DNA of 64,000 nt from Gordius sp. MW1 (lineage: Eukaryota > Nematomorpha > Gordioida > Gordea > Gordiidae), in contig OZ038533.1 of assembly GCA_964036665.1 (NCBI GenBank), forward strand, positions 8,330,413 through 8,394,412, given 5' to 3'. Below, in pieces: positions 1 through 13,429 of the stretch (its first letter is position 1; each line of letters starts with the position of its first letter). The notes under the pieces were generated by a model, which saw nothing but the letters and a program-made list of their open reading frames with translations, made no database searches and had not been told where the DNA came from. A program made the translations under genes and the position numbers.

Positions 1-2089
1 GGTAAAAATATTTATTTTTTTCGATTTTATGTGAAAGAGCATGAAAGAATATATAAAAGTAAGCCAATTTGAGAATCCTATTATCCTCGATTGACTTCCG
101 AAAAGAGGTTTTAAGCTGCGAGAACTATCATTTTGACAAAAGACAACGTTTTATTGTTGCGATTAGTTTGTTGTATCGCAACGTGAGTGCTTAATTTGTC
201 AAAAATGCACTATGCGATCATGATTTCAAAGTAATAGTTTTCAGATTCTGATAAATTTTTACTTGGGATCATAGAAACCACGTCTGAAACGACAACTTTC
301 ATCGGATGAATACGGTTCATAGAAAAATATGTAAAAATTTTGAGGTAAAAATATTTATTTTTTTCGATTCTATGTGAAAGAGCATGAAAAAATATATAAA
401 AGTAAGCCAATTTAAAAATCCTATTATCCTCGATTGACTTCCGAAAAGAGGTTTTAAGCTGCGAGAACTATCATTTTGACAAAAGACAACGTTTTATTGT
501 TGCGATTAGTTTGTTGTATCGCAACGTGAGTGCTTAATTTGTCAAAAATGCACTATGCGATCATGATTTCAAAGTAATAGTTTTCTGATTCTGATAAATT
601 TTTACTTTTTATCATGGAAACCACGTCTGAAAACGACAACTTTCATCGGATGAATACGGTTCAAAGAAAAATATGTGAAAAATTTTGAGGTAAAAATATT
701 TATTTTTTTCGATTCTATGTGAAAGAGCATGAAAAAATATATAAAAGTAAGCCAATTTGAGAATCCTATTATCCTTGATTGACTTCCGAAAAGAGGTTTT
801 AAGCTGCGAGAACTATCATTTTGACAAAAGACAACGTTTTATTGTTGCGATTAGTTTGTTGTATCGCAACGTGAGTGCTTAATTTGTCAAAAATGCACTA
901 TGCGATCATGATTTCAAAGTAATAGTTTTCAGATTCTGATAAATTTTTACTTGGGATCATAGAAACCACGTCTGAAAACGACAACTTTCATCGGATGAAT
1001 ACGGTTCAAAGAAAAATATGTGAAAATTTTGAGGTAAAAATATTTATTTTTTTCGATTCTATGTGAAAGAGCATGTAAAAATATATAAAAGTAAGCCAAT
1101 TTGAGAATCCTATTATCCTCGATTGACATCCGCAAAGAGGTTTTAAGCTGCGAGAACTATCATTTTGACAAAAGACAACGTTTTATTGTTGCGATTAGTT
1201 TGTTGTATCGCAACGTGAGTGCTTAATTTTGTAAAATGGCTCTATGCGATCATGATTTCAAAGTAATAGTTTTCTGATTCTGATAAATTTTTACTTTTTA
1301 TCATGGAAACCACGTCTGAAAACGACAACTTTCATCGGATGAATACGGTTCAAAGAAAAATATGTGAAAAATTTTGAGGTAAAAATATTTATTTTTTTCG
1401 ATTCTATGTGAAAGAGCGTAAAAAAATATATAAAAGTAAGCCAATTTGAGAATCCTATTATCCTCGATTGACTTCCGCAAAGAGGTTTTAAGCTGCGAGA
1501 ACTATCATTTTGACAAAAGACAACGTTTTATTGTTGCGATTAGTTTGTTGTATCGCAACGTGAGTGCTTAATTTGTCAAAATGCACTATGCGATCATGAT
1601 TTCAAAGTAATAGTTTTCTGATTCTGATAAATTTTTACTTTTTATCATGGAAACCACGTCTGAAAACGACAACTTTCATCGGATGAATACGGTTCAAAGA
1701 AAAATATGTGAAAAATTTTGAGGTAAAAATATTTATTTTTTTCGATTCTATGTGAAAGAGCATGTAAAAATATATAAAAGTAAGCCAATTTGAGAATCCT
1801 ATTATCCTCGATTGACATCCGCAAAGAGGTTTTAAGCTGCGAGAACTATCATTTTGACAAAAGACAACGTTTTATTGTTGCGATTAGTTTGTTGTATCGC
1901 AACGTGAGTGCTTAATTTTGTAAAATGGCTCTATGCGATCATGATTTCAAAGTAATAGTTTTCTGATTCTGATAAATTTTTACTTTTTATCATGGAAACC
2001 ACGTCTGAAAACGACAACTTTCATCGGATGAATACGGTTCAAAGAAAAATATGTGAAAAATTTTGAGGTAAAAATATTTATTTTTTTCG

Positions 2090-5000
2090 ATTCTATGTGA
2101 AAGAGCGTAAAAAAATATATAAAAGTAAGCCAATTTGAGAATCCTATTATCCTCGATTGACTTCCGCAAAGAGGTTTTAAGCTGCGAGAACTATCATTTT
2201 GACAAAAGACAACGTTTTATTGTTGCGATTAGTTTGTTGTATCGCAACGTGAGTGCTTAATTTGTCAAAAATGCACTATGCGATCATGATTTCAAAGTAA
2301 TAGTTTTCTGATTCTGATAAATTTTTACTTTTTATCATGGAAACCACGTCTGAAAACGACAACTTTCATCGGATGAATACGGTTCAAAGAAAAATATGTG
2401 AAAAATTTTGAGGTAAAAATATTTATTTTTTTCGATTCTATGTGAAAGAGCATGAAAAAATATATAAAAGTAAGACAATTTGAGAATCCTATTATCCTCG
2501 ATTGACTTCCGAAAAGAGGTTTTAATCTGCGAGAACTATTATTTTGACAAAAGACAACGTTTTATTGTTGCGATTAGTTTGTTGTATCGCAACGTGAGTG
2601 CTTAATTTTTGAAAATGGCTCTATGCGATCATGATTTCAAAGTAATAGATTTCAGATTCTGATAAATTTTTACTTGGGATCATAGAAACCACGTCTGAAA
2701 ACGACAACTTTCATCGGATGAATACGGTTCAAAGAAAAATATGTAAAAAAATTTTGAGGTAAAAATATTTATTTTTTTCGATTTTATGTGAAAGAGCATG
2801 AAAGAATATATAAAAGTAAGCCAATTTGAGAATCCTATTATCCTCGATTGACTTCCGAAAAGAGGTTTTAAGCTGCGAGAACTATCATTTTGACAAAAGA
2901 CAACGTTTTATTGTTGCGATTAGTTTGTTGTATCGCAACGTGAGTGCTTAATTTGTCAAAAATGCACTATGCGATCATGATTTCAAAGTAATAGTTTTCA
3001 GATTCTGATAAATTTTTACTTGGGATCATAGAAACCACGTCTGAAACGACAACTTTCATCGGATGAATACGGTTCATAGAAAAATATGTGAAAATTTTGA
3101 GGTAAAAATATTTATTTTTTTCGATTCTATGTGAAAGAGCATGAAAAAATATATAAAAGTAAGCCAATTTAAAAATCCTATTATCCTCGATTGACTTCCG
3201 AAAAGAGGTTTTAAGCTGCGAGAACTATCATTTTGACAAAAGACAACGTTTTATTGTTGCGATTAGTTTGTTGTATCGCAACGTGAGTGCTTAATTTGTC
3301 AAAAATGCACTATGCGATCATGATTTCAAAGTAATAGTTTTCTGATTCTGATAAATTTTTACTTTTTATCATGGAAACCACGTCTGAAAACGACAACTTT
3401 CATCGGATGAATACGGTTCAAAGAAAAATATGTGAAAAATTTTGAGGTAAAAATATTTATTTTTTTCGATTCTATGTGAAAGAGCATGAAAAAATATATA
3501 AAAGTAAGCCAATTTGAGAATCCTATTATTCTTGATTGACTTCCGAAAAGAGGTTTTAAGCTGCGAGAACTATCATTTTGACAAAAGACAACGTTTTATT
3601 GTTGCGATTAGTTTGTTGTATCGCAACGTGAGTGTTTAATTTGTCAAAAATGCACTATGCGATCATGATTTCAAAGTAATAGTTTTCAGATTCTGATAAA
3701 TTTTTACTTGGGATCATAGAAACCACGTCTGAAAACGACAACTTTCATCGGATGAATACGGTTCAAAGAAAAATATGTGAAAATTTTGAGGTAAAAATAT
3801 TTATTTCGATTCTATGTGAAAGAGCGTAAAAAAATATATAAAAGTAAGCCAATTTGAGAATCCTATTATCCTCGATTGACTTCCGCAAAGAGGTTTTAAG
3901 CTGCGAGAACTATCATTTTGACAAAAGACAACGTTTTATTGTTGCGATTAGTTTGTTGTATCGCAACGTGAGTGCTTAATTTGTCAAAATGCACTATGCG
4001 ATCATGATTTCAAAGTAATAGTTTTCTGATTCTGATAAATTTTTACTTTTTATCATGGAAACCACGTCTGAAAACGACAACTTTCATCGGATGAATACGG
4101 TTCAAAGAAAAATATGTGAAAAATTTTGAGGTAAAAATATTTATTTTTTTCGATTCTATGTGAAAGAGCATGAAAAAATATATAAAAGTAAGACAATTTG
4201 AGAATCCTATTATCCTCGATTGACTTCCGAAAAGAGGTTTTAATCTGCGAGAACTATTATTTTGACAAAAGACAACGTTTTATTGTTGCGATTAGTTTGT
4301 TGTATCGCAACGTGAGTGCTTAATTTTTGAAAATGGCTCTATGCGATCATGATTTCAAAGTAATAGATTTCAGATTCTGATAAATTTTTACTTGGGATCA
4401 TAGAAACCACGTCTGAAAACGACAACTTTCATCGGATGAATACGGTTCAAAGAAAAATATGTAAAAAAATTTTGAGGTAAAAATATTTATTTTTTTCGAT
4501 TTTATGTGAAAGAGCATGAAAGAATATATAAAAGTAAGCCAATTTGAGAATCCTATTATCCTCGATTGACTTCCGAAAAGAGGTTTTAAGCTGCGAGAAC
4601 TATCATTTTGACAAAAGACAACGTTTTATTGTTGCGATTAGTTTGTTGTATCGCAACGTGAGTGCTTAATTTGTCAAAAATGCACTATGCGATCATGATT
4701 TCAAAGTAATAGTTTTCAGATTCTGATAAATTTTTACTTGGGATCATAGAAACCACGTCTGAAACGACAACTTTCATCGGATGAATACGGTTCATAGAAA
4801 AATATGTGAAAATTTTGAGGTAAAAATATTTATTTTTTTCGATTCTATGTGAAAGAGCATGAAAAAATATATAAAAGTAAGCCAATTTAAAAATCCTATT
4901 ATCCTCGATTGACTTCCGAAAAGAGGTTTTAAGCTGCGAGAACTATCATTTTGACAAAAGACAACGTTTTATTGTTGCGATTAGTTTGTTGTATCGCAAC

Positions 5001-5880
5001 GTGAGTGCTTAATTTGTCAAAAATGCACTATGCGATCATGATTTCAAAGTAATAGTTTTCTGATTCTGATAAATTTTTACTTTTTATCATGGAAACCACG
5101 TCTGAAAACGACAACTTTCATCGGATGAATACGGTTCAAAGAAAAATATGTGAAAAATTTTGAGGTAAAAATATTTATTTTTTTCGATTCTATGTGAAAG
5201 AGCATGAAAAAATATATAAAAGTAAGCCAATTTGAGAATCCTATTATTCTTGATTGACTTCCGAAAAGAGGTTTTAAGCTGCGAGAACTATCATTTTGAC
5301 AAAAGACAACGTTTTATTGTTGCGATTAGTTTGTTGTATCGCAACGTGAGTGTTTAATTTGTCAAAAATGCACTATGCGATCATGATTTCAAAGTAATAG
5401 TTTTCAGATTCTGATAAATTTTTACTTGGGATCATAGAAACCACGTCTGAAAACGACAACTTTCATCGGATGAATACGGTTCAAAGAAAAATATGTGAAA
5501 ATTTTGAGGTAAAAATATTTATTTCGATTCTATGTGAAAGAGCGTAAAAAAATATATAAAAGTAAGCCAATTTGAGAATCCTATTATCCTCGATTGACTT
5601 CCGCAAAGAGGTTTTAAGCTGCGAGAACTATCATTTTGACAAAAGACAACGTTTTATTGTTGCGATTAGTTTGTTGTATCGCAACGTGAGTGCTTAATTT
5701 GTCAAAATGCACTATGCGATCATGATTTCAAAGTAATAGTTTTCTGATTCTGATAAATTTTTACTTTTTATCATGGAAACCACGTCTGAAAACGACAACT
5801 TTCATCGGATGAATACGGTTCAAAGAAAAATATGTGAAAAATTTTGAGGTAAAAATATTTATTTTTTTCGATTCTATGTG
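2090..5880. repeat. 1718-bp higher-order repeat (5-mer), about 2.2 copies
   Basis: Private variants recur at exactly 1718 bp: 'taagacaattt' near 2470 and 4188, 'ctattattcttgattg' near 3523 and 5241, and 'gagtgtttaattt' near 3630 and 5348. The shortened T-tract 'atatttatttcgattc' recurs near 3795 and 5515 (1-2 bp off). Five monomers of about 343.6 bp account for the period. The left edge is set where the T-tract length differs near 2085. The right part overlaps the 2400-bp repeat, so the two HORs share monomers. Confidence 0.85.
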
Positions 5881-8800
5881 AAAGAGCATGAAAAAATATA
5901 TAAAAGTAAGCCAATTTGAGAATCCTATTATCCTCGATTGACATCCGCAAAGAGGTTTTAAGCTGCGAGAACTATCATTTTGACAAAAGACAACGTTTTA
6001 TTGTTGCGATTAGTTTGTTGTATCGCAACGTGAGTGCTTAATTTTTGAAAATGGCTCTATGCGATCATGATTTCAAAGTAATAGTTTTCAGATCCTGATA
6101 AATTTTTACTTGGGATCATAGAAACCACCTGAAAACGACAACTTTCATCGGATGAATACGGTTAAAAAAAATATGTGAAAAATTTTGAGGTAAAAATATT
6201 TATTTCGATTCTATGTGAAAGAGCGTAAAAAAATATATAAAAGTAAGCCAATTTGAGAATCCTATTATCCTCGATTGACTTCCGCAAAGAGGTTTTAATC
6301 TGCGAGAACTATTATTTTGACAAAAGACAACGTTTTATTGTTGCGATTAGTTTGTTGTATCGCAACGTGAGTGCTTAATTTTTGAAATGGCTCTATGCGA
6401 TCATGATTTCAAAGTAATAGATTTCAGATTCTGATAAATTTTTACTTGGGATCATAGAAACCACGTCTGAAAACGACAACTTTCATCGGATGAATACGGT
6501 TCAAAGAAAAATATGTAAAAAAATTTTGAGGTAAAAATATTTATTTTTTTCGATTCTATGTGAAAGAGCATGAAAGAATATATAAAAGTAAGCCAATTTG
6601 AGAATCCTATTATCCTCGATTGACATCCGCAAAGAGGTTTTAAGCTGCGAGAACTATCATTTTGACAAAAGACAACGTTCTATTGTTGCGATTAGTTTGT
6701 TGTATCGCAACGTGAGTGCTTAATTTTTGAAAATGGCTCTATGCGATCATGATTTCAAAGTAATAGATTTCAGATTCTGATAAATTTTTACTTGGGATCA
6801 TAGAAACCACGTCTGAAAACGACAACTTTCATCGGATGAATACGGTTCAAAGAAAAATATGTAAAAAAATTTTGAGGTAAAAATATTTATTTTTTTCGAT
6901 TCTATGTGAAAGAGCATGAAAGAATATATAAAAGTAAGCCAATTTGAGAATCCTATTATCCTCGATTGACTTCCGAAAAGAGGTTTTAAGCTGCGAGAAC
7001 TATCATTTTGACAAAAGACAACGTTTTATTGTTGCGATTAGTTTGTTGTATCGCAACGTGAGTGCTTAATTTGTCAAAAATGCACTATGCGATCATGATT
7101 TCAAAGTAATAGTTTTCAGATTCTGATAAATTTTTACTTGGGATCATAGAAACCACGTCTGAAACGACAACTTTCATCGGATGAATACGGTTCATAGAAA
7201 AATATGTGAAAATTTTGAGGTAAAAATATTTATTTTTTTCGATTCTATGTGAAAGAGCATGAAAAAATATATAAAAGTAAGCCAATTTAAAAATCCTATT
7301 ATCCTCGATTGACTTCCGAAAAGAGGTTTTAAGCTGCGAGAACTATCATTTTGACAAAAGACAACGTTTTATTGTTGCGATTAGTTTGTTGTATCGCAAC
7401 GTGAGTGCTTAATTTGTCAAAAATGCACTATGCGATCATGATTTCAAAGTAATAGTTTTCTGATTCTGATAAATTTTTACTTTTTATCATGGAAACCACG
7501 TCTGAAAACGACAACTTTCATCGGATGAATACGGTTCAAAGAAAAATATGTGAAAAATTTTGAGGTAAAAATATTTATTTTTTTCGATTCTATGTGAAAG
7601 AGCATGAAAAAATATATAAAAGTAAGCCAATTTGAGAATCCTATTATCCTTGATTGACTTCCGAAAAGAGGTTTTAAGCTGCGAGAACTATCATTTTGAC
7701 AAAAGACAACGTTTTATTGTTGCGATTAGTTTGTTGTATCGCAACGTGAGTGCTTAATTTGTCAAAAATGCACTATGCGATCATGATTTCAAAGTAATAG
7801 TTTTCAGATTCTGATAAATTTTTACTTGGGATCATAGAAACCACGTCTGAAAACGACAACTTTCATCGGATGAATACGGTTCAAAGAAAAATATGTGAAA
7901 ATTTTGAGGTAAAAATATTTATTTCGATTCTATGTGAAAGAGCGTAAAAAAATATATAAAAGTAAGCCAATTTGAGAATCCTATTATCCTCGATTGACTT
8001 CCGCAAAGAGGTTTTAAGCTGCGAGAACTATCATTTTGACAAAAGACAACGTTTTATTGTTGCGATTAGTTTGTTGTATCGCAACGTGAGTGCTTAATTT
8101 GTCAAAATGCACTATGCGATCATGATTTCAAAGTAATAGTTTTCTGATTCTGATAAATTTTTACTTTTTATCATGGAAACCACGTCTGAAAACGACAACT
8201 TTCATCGGATGAATACGGTTCAAAGAAAAATATGTGAAAAATTTTGAGGTAAAAATATTTATTTTTTTCGATTCTATGTGAAAGAGCATGAAAAAATATA
8301 TAAAAGTAAGCCAATTTGAGAATCCTATTATCCTCGATTGACATCCGCAAAGAGGTTTTAAGCTGCGAGAACTATCATTTTGACAAAAGACAACGTTTTA
8401 TTGTTGCGATTAGTTTGTTGTATCGCAACGTGAGTGCTTAATTTTTGAAAATGGCTCTATGCGATCATGATTTCAAAGTAATAGTTTTCAGATTCTGATA
8501 AATTTTTACTTGGGATCATAGAAACCACCTGAAAACGACAACTTTCATCGGATGAATACGGTTAAAAAAAATATGTGAAAAATTTTGAGGTAAAAATATT
8601 TATTTCGATTCTATGTGAAAGAGCGTAAAAAAATATATAAAAGTAAGCCAATTTGAGAATCCTATTATCCTCGATTGACTTCCGCAAAGAGGTTTTAATC
8701 TGCGAGAACTATTATTTTGACAAAAGACAACGTTTTATTGTTGCGATTAGTTTGTTGTATCGCAACGTGAGTGCTTAATTTTTGAAATGGCTCTATGCGA

Positions 8801-9428
8801 TCATGATTTCAAAGTAATAGATTTCAGATTCTGATAAATTTTTACTTGGGATCATAGAAACCACGTCTGAAAACGACAACTTTCATCGGATGAATACGGT
8901 TCAAAGAAAAATATGTAAAAAAATTTTGAGGTAAAAATATTTATTTTTTTCGATTCTATGTGAAAGAGCATGAAAGAATATATAAAAGTAAGCCAATTTG
9001 AGAATCCTATTATCCTCGATTGACATCCGCAAAGAGGTTTTAAGCTGCGAGAACTATCATTTTGACAAAAGACAACGTTCTATTGTTGCGATTAGTTTGT
9101 TGTATCGCAACGTGAGTGCTTAATTTTTGAAAATGGCTCTATGCGATCATGATTTCAAAGTAATAGATTTCAGATTCTGATAAATTTTTACTTGGGATCA
9201 TAGAAACCACGTCTGAAAACGACAACTTTCATCGGATGAATACGGTTCAAAGAAAAATATGTAAAAAAATTTTGAGGTAAAAATATTTATTTTTTTCGAT
9301 TCTATGTGAAAGAGCATGAAAGAATATATAAAAGTAAGCCAATTTGAGAATCCTATTATCCTCGATTGACTTCCGAAAAGAGGTTTTAAGCTGCGAGAAC
9401 TATCATTTTGACAAAAGACAACGTTTTA
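4480..9428. repeat. 2400-bp higher-order repeat (7-mer), about 2 copies
   Basis: Diagnostic changes recur 2400 bp apart. Examples are the 2-bp loss in 'gaaaccacctgaaaac' at 6121 and 8521, 'acgttctattg' near 6676 and 9076, and 'ggttaaaaaaaatatg' near 6161 and 8561. The copies differ at only a few sites, for example 'attcttg' against 'atccttg' near 5248 and 7648, 'gtgttt' against 'gtgctt' near 5350 and 7750, and 'agatcctg' against 'agattctg' near 6091 and 8491. Similarity stops near 9428, where 'gttttattg' becomes 'gttttaatg' and the next monomer changes subfamily. Seven monomers of 343 bp fit the period. Confidence 0.85.
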
Positions 9429-10301
9429 ATGTTGCGATTAGTTTGTTGTATCGCAACGTGAGTGCTTAATTTTTCAAAAATGCACTATGCGATCATGATT
9501 TCAAAGTAATAGTTTTCTGATTCTGATAAATTTTTACTTTTTATCATGGAAACCACGTCTGAAAACGACAACTTTCATCGGATGCATACGGTTGAAAGAA
9601 AAATATGTGAAAAATTTTGAGGTAAAATATTTATTTTATTCGATTCTATGTGAAAGAGCATGAAAAAATATATAAAAGTAAGCCAATTTGAGAATCCTAT
9701 TATCCTCGATTTACCTCCGAAAAGAGGTTTTAAGCTGCCAGAACTATTCATTTTGACAAAAGACAACGTTTTATTGTTGCGATTAGTTTGTTGTATCGTA
9801 ACGTGAGTGCTTAATTTTTGAAAACAGCTCTATGCGATTATGATTTCAAAGTAATAGTTTTTAGATTCTGATAAATTTTTCCATGGGATCATAGAAACCA
9901 CGTCTGAAAACGACAACTTTCATCGGATGAATACGGTTCAAAGAAAAATATGTGAAAAATTTTGAGGTAAAAATATTTATTTTTTTCGATTCTATGTGAA
10001 AGAGCATAAAAAAATATATAAAAGTAAGCCAATTTGAGAATCCTATTATGCTCGATTGACTTCCGAAAAGCGGTTTTAAGCTGCGAGAACTATCATTTTG
10101 ACAAAAGACAACGTTTTATTGTTGCGATTAGTTTATTGTATCGCAACGTGAGTGCTTAATTTTTGAAAATGGCTCTATGCGATCATGATTTCAAAGTAAT
10201 AGTTTTCAGATTCTGATAAATTTTTACTTGGGATCATAGAAACCACGTCTGAAAACGACAACTTTCATCGGATGAATACGGTTCAAAGAAAAATATGTGA
10301 A

Positions 10302-10360
10302 AAATTTTGAGGTAAAAATATTTATTTTTTTCAATTCTATGTGAAAGAGCATGAAAAAAT
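10302..10360. other. A/T-tract stretch in the monomer (possible bent DNA)
   Basis: Successive runs of A or T lie close together: 'gaaaaatttt', 'gtaaaaatattt', 'atttttttc', then 'atgaaaaaatat'. They are spaced roughly one to a few helical turns apart. The stretch is present in nearly every monomer. The T-run varies in length and is often shortened to 'atttatttcgatt', especially after 48900. Closely spaced A-tracts are known to bend DNA and are common in satellites; curvature here is inferred, not measured. Confidence 0.5.
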
Positions 10361-10369
10361 ATATAAAAG
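10360..10369 (+). promoter_or_regulatory. TATA-box-like motif carried by each monomer
   Basis: The decamer 'tatataaaag' fits the eukaryotic TATA consensus (TATAWAAR) and is followed by 'taagccaat'. It recurs in nearly all monomers. Variants are 'gatataaaag' near 50383, 53122 and 54836, 'tatatgaaag' near 31654, and 'tatatttaaaag' near 12085. No clear initiator is visible at the expected distance. In such AT-rich DNA the match may be chance, so promoter activity is only a hypothesis. Confidence 0.25.
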
Positions 10370-10464
10370 TAAGCCAATTTGAGAATCTTATTATCCTCGA
10401 TTAACTTCCGCAAAGAGTTTTAAGCTGCGAGAACTATCATTTTGACAAAAGACAACGTTTTATT

Positions 10465-10491
10465 GTTGCGATTAGTTTGTTGTATCGCAAC
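10465..10491. other. 8-bp inverted repeat (dyad) in each monomer
   Basis: The arms are 'gttgcgat' at 10465-10472 and 'atcgcaac' at 10484-10491, perfect reverse complements separated by 11 bases. The dyad is present in most monomers of the window. Variants break one arm only: 'gttgagat' near 53919, 55633, 57693, 59747 and 61749, 'attgcgat' in many units after 48100, and 'atctcaac' near 52908, 54622 and 60739. It could be a protein-binding dyad or a cruciform. It does not match the CENP-B box consensus. Confidence 0.6.
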
Positions 10492-13429
10492 GTGAGTGCT
10501 TAATTTGTCAAAAATGCACTATGCGATCATGATTTCAAATTAATAGTTTTCTGATTCTGATAAATTTTTACTTTTTATCATGGAAACCACGTCTGAAAAC
10601 GACAACTTTCATCGGATGAATACGGTTCAAAGAAAAATATGTGAAAAATTTTGAGGTAAAAATATTTATTTTTTCGATTCTATTTGAAAGAGCATGAAAA
10701 AATATATAAAAGTAAGCCAATTTGAGAATCCTATTATCCTCGATTGACTCCGCAAAGAGGTTTTAAGCTGCGAGAACTATCATTTTGACAAAAGACAACG
10801 TTTTATTGTTGCGATTAGTTTGTTATATCGCAACGTGAGTGCTTAATTTGTCAAAAATGCACTATGCGATCATGATTTCAAAGTAATAGTTTTCTGATTC
10901 TGATAAATTTTTACTTTTTATCATGGAAACCACGTCTGAAAACGACATCTTTCATCGGATGAATACGATTCAAAGAAAAATATGTGAAAAATTTTGAGGT
11001 AAAAATATTTATTTGTTTCAATTCTATGTGAAAGTGCATGAAAAAATATATAAAAGTAAGCCAACTTGAGAACCCTATTATCCTCGATTTACTTCCGAAA
11101 AGAGGTTTTAAGCTGCCAGAACTATTCATTTTGACAAAAGACAACGTTTTATTGTTGCGATTAGTTTGTTGTATCGCAACGTGAGTGCTTAATTTTTGAA
11201 AATGGCTCTATGCGATCATGATTTCAAAGTAATAGTTTTCAGATTCTGATAAATTTTTACTTGGGATCATAGAAACCACGTCTGAAAACGACAACTTTCA
11301 TCGGATGAATACGGTTCAAAGAAAAATATGTGAAAAATTTTGAGGAAAAAATATTTATTTTTTTCGATTCTATGTGAAAGAGCATGAAAAAATATATAAA
11401 AGTAAGCCAAATTGAGAATCCTATTATCCTCGATTTACTTTCGAAAAGAGGTTTTAAGCTGACAGAACTATTCATTTTGACAAAAGACAACGTTTTATTG
11501 TTGCGATTAGTTTGTTGTATCGCAATGTGAGTGCTTAATTTTTGAAAACTGCTCTAGGCGATTATGATTTCAAAGTAATAGTTTTTAGATTCTGATAAAT
11601 TTTTACTTGGGATCATAGAAACCACGTCTGAAAACGACAACTTTCATCGGATGAATACGGTTCAAAGAAAAATATGTGAAAAATTTTGAGGTAAAAATAT
11701 TAATTTTTTTCGATTCTATGTGAAAGAGCATGAAAAAATATATAAAAGTAAGCCAATTTGAGAATCTTATTATCCTCGATTTACATCCGAAAAGAGGTTT
11801 TAAGCTGCGAGAACTATCATTTTGACATGAGACAACGTTTTAATGTTGCGATTAGTTTGTTGTATCGCAACGTGAGTGCTTAATTTTTCAAAAATGCACT
11901 ATGCGATCATGATTTCAAAGTAATAGTTTTCAGATTCTGATAAATTTTTACTTGGGATCATAGAAACCACGTCTGAAAACGACAACTTTCATCGGATGAA
12001 TACGGTTCAAAGAAAAATATGTAAAAAATTTTGAGGTAAAAATATTTATTTTTTTCAATTCTATGTGACAGAGCATGAAAAAATATATTTAAAAGTAAGC
12101 CAATTTGAGAATCCTATTATCCTCGATTTACTTCCGAAAAGAGGTTTTAAGCTGCGAGAACTATCATTTTGACAAAAGACAACGTTTTATTGTTGCGATT
12201 AGTTTGTTGTATCGCAACGTGATGCTTAATTTTTGAAAATGGCTCTATGCGATCATGATTTTAGAGTAATAGTTTTCAGATTCTGATAAATTTTTACTTG
12301 AGATCATAGAAACCATGTCTGAAAACGACAACTTTCATCGGATGCATACGGTTGAAAGAAAAATATGTGAAAAATTTTGAGGTAAAAATATTTATTTTTT
12401 TCGATTCTATGTGAAAGAGCATGAAAAAATATATAAAAGTAAGCCAATTTGAGAATCCTATTATCCTCGATTGACTTCCGAAAAGAGGTTTTAAGCTGCG
12501 GGAACTATCATTTTGACAAAAGACAACGTTTTATTGTTGCGATTAGTTTGTTGTATCGTACCGTGAGTGCTTAATTTTTGAAAATGGCTCTATGCGATCA
12601 TGATTTCAAAGTAATAGTTTTCAGATTCTGATAAATTTTTACTTGGGATCATAGTAACCATGTCTGAAAACGACAACTTTCATCAGATGAATACGGTTAA
12701 AGAAAAATATGTGAAAAATTTTGTGGTAAAAATATTTATTTTTTTTCGATTCTATGTGAAAGAGCATGAAAAAATATATAAAAGTAAGCCAATTTGAGAA
12801 TCCTATTATCCTCGATTGACTTCCGAAAAGAGGTTTTAAGCTGCGAGAACTATCATTTTGACAAAAGACAACGTTTTATTGTTGCGATTAGTTTGTTGTA
12901 TCGCAACGTGAGTGCTTAATTTGTCAAAAATGCACTATGCGATCATGATTTCAAAGTAATAGTTTTCTGATTCTGATAAATTTTTACTTTTTATCATGGA
13001 AATCACGTCTGAAAACGACAACTTTCATCGGATGAATACGGTTCAAAGAAAAATATGTGAAAAATTTTGAGGTAAAAATATTTATTTTTTCGATTCTATT
13101 TGAAAGAGCATGAAAAAATATATAAAAGTAAGCCAATTTGAGAATCCTATTATCCTCGATTGACTTCCGCAAAGAGGTTTTAAGCTGCGAGAACTATCAT
13201 TTTGACAAAAGACAACGTTTTATTGTTGCGATTAGTTTGTTATATCGCAACGTGAGTGCATAATTTGTGAAAAATTCACTATGCGATCATTATTTCAAAG
13301 TAATAGTTTTCTGATTCTGATAAATTTTTACTTTTTATCATGGAAACCACGTCTGAAAACGACAACTTTCATCGGATGAATACGGTTCAAAGAAAAATAT
13401 GTGAAAAATTTTGAGGTAAAAATATTTAT

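Larger units (their letters stand above)
1..9428. repeat. Satellite array block I, ~343-bp monomers in young higher-order repeats
   Basis: This is a head-to-tail array of an AT-rich monomer of about 343-346 bp. The landmark 'catcggatgaatacgg' recurs near 299, 645, 990, 1333, 1676 and 2020 and onward, always on the same strand. Monomers are not shuffled at random: long multi-monomer blocks recur with few differences. The segment beginning at position 1 reappears at an offset of about 2757 bp (8 monomers). Offsets of 1718 bp (5 monomers) and 2400 bp (7 monomers) follow, and a 688-bp dimer repeats near 1225 and 1913. The block ends where the 2400-bp repeat breaks near 9428. No gene is seen. Block edges are approximate (about 20 bp) because they were read by eye. 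Confidence 0.93.
10239..10582. repeat. Reference satellite monomer, subfamily A (344 bp)
   Basis: This unit is given as a phase reference, starting at 'gaaaccacgtctg'. Landmarks in order are 'catcggatgaatacgg', an A/T-tract stretch, 'tatataaaag', 'taagccaatttgagaatc', 'gcgagaactatcattttg', an 8-bp dyad and the variable block of about 85 bp. Subfamily A is recognised in the variable block by 'gtcaaaaatgcac', then 'ttctgattctg', then 'ctttttatcatgg'. About 343 bp is close to two nucleosome repeats of about 171 bp. Confidence 0.9.

Noticed and set aside
10239..10582. Hammerhead ribozyme in the satellite or LTR
   Set aside because: I looked for the CUGANGA and GAAA core in the right order on both strands. 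'ctgataa' and 'catcagatgaat' variants come near but do not complete the core.
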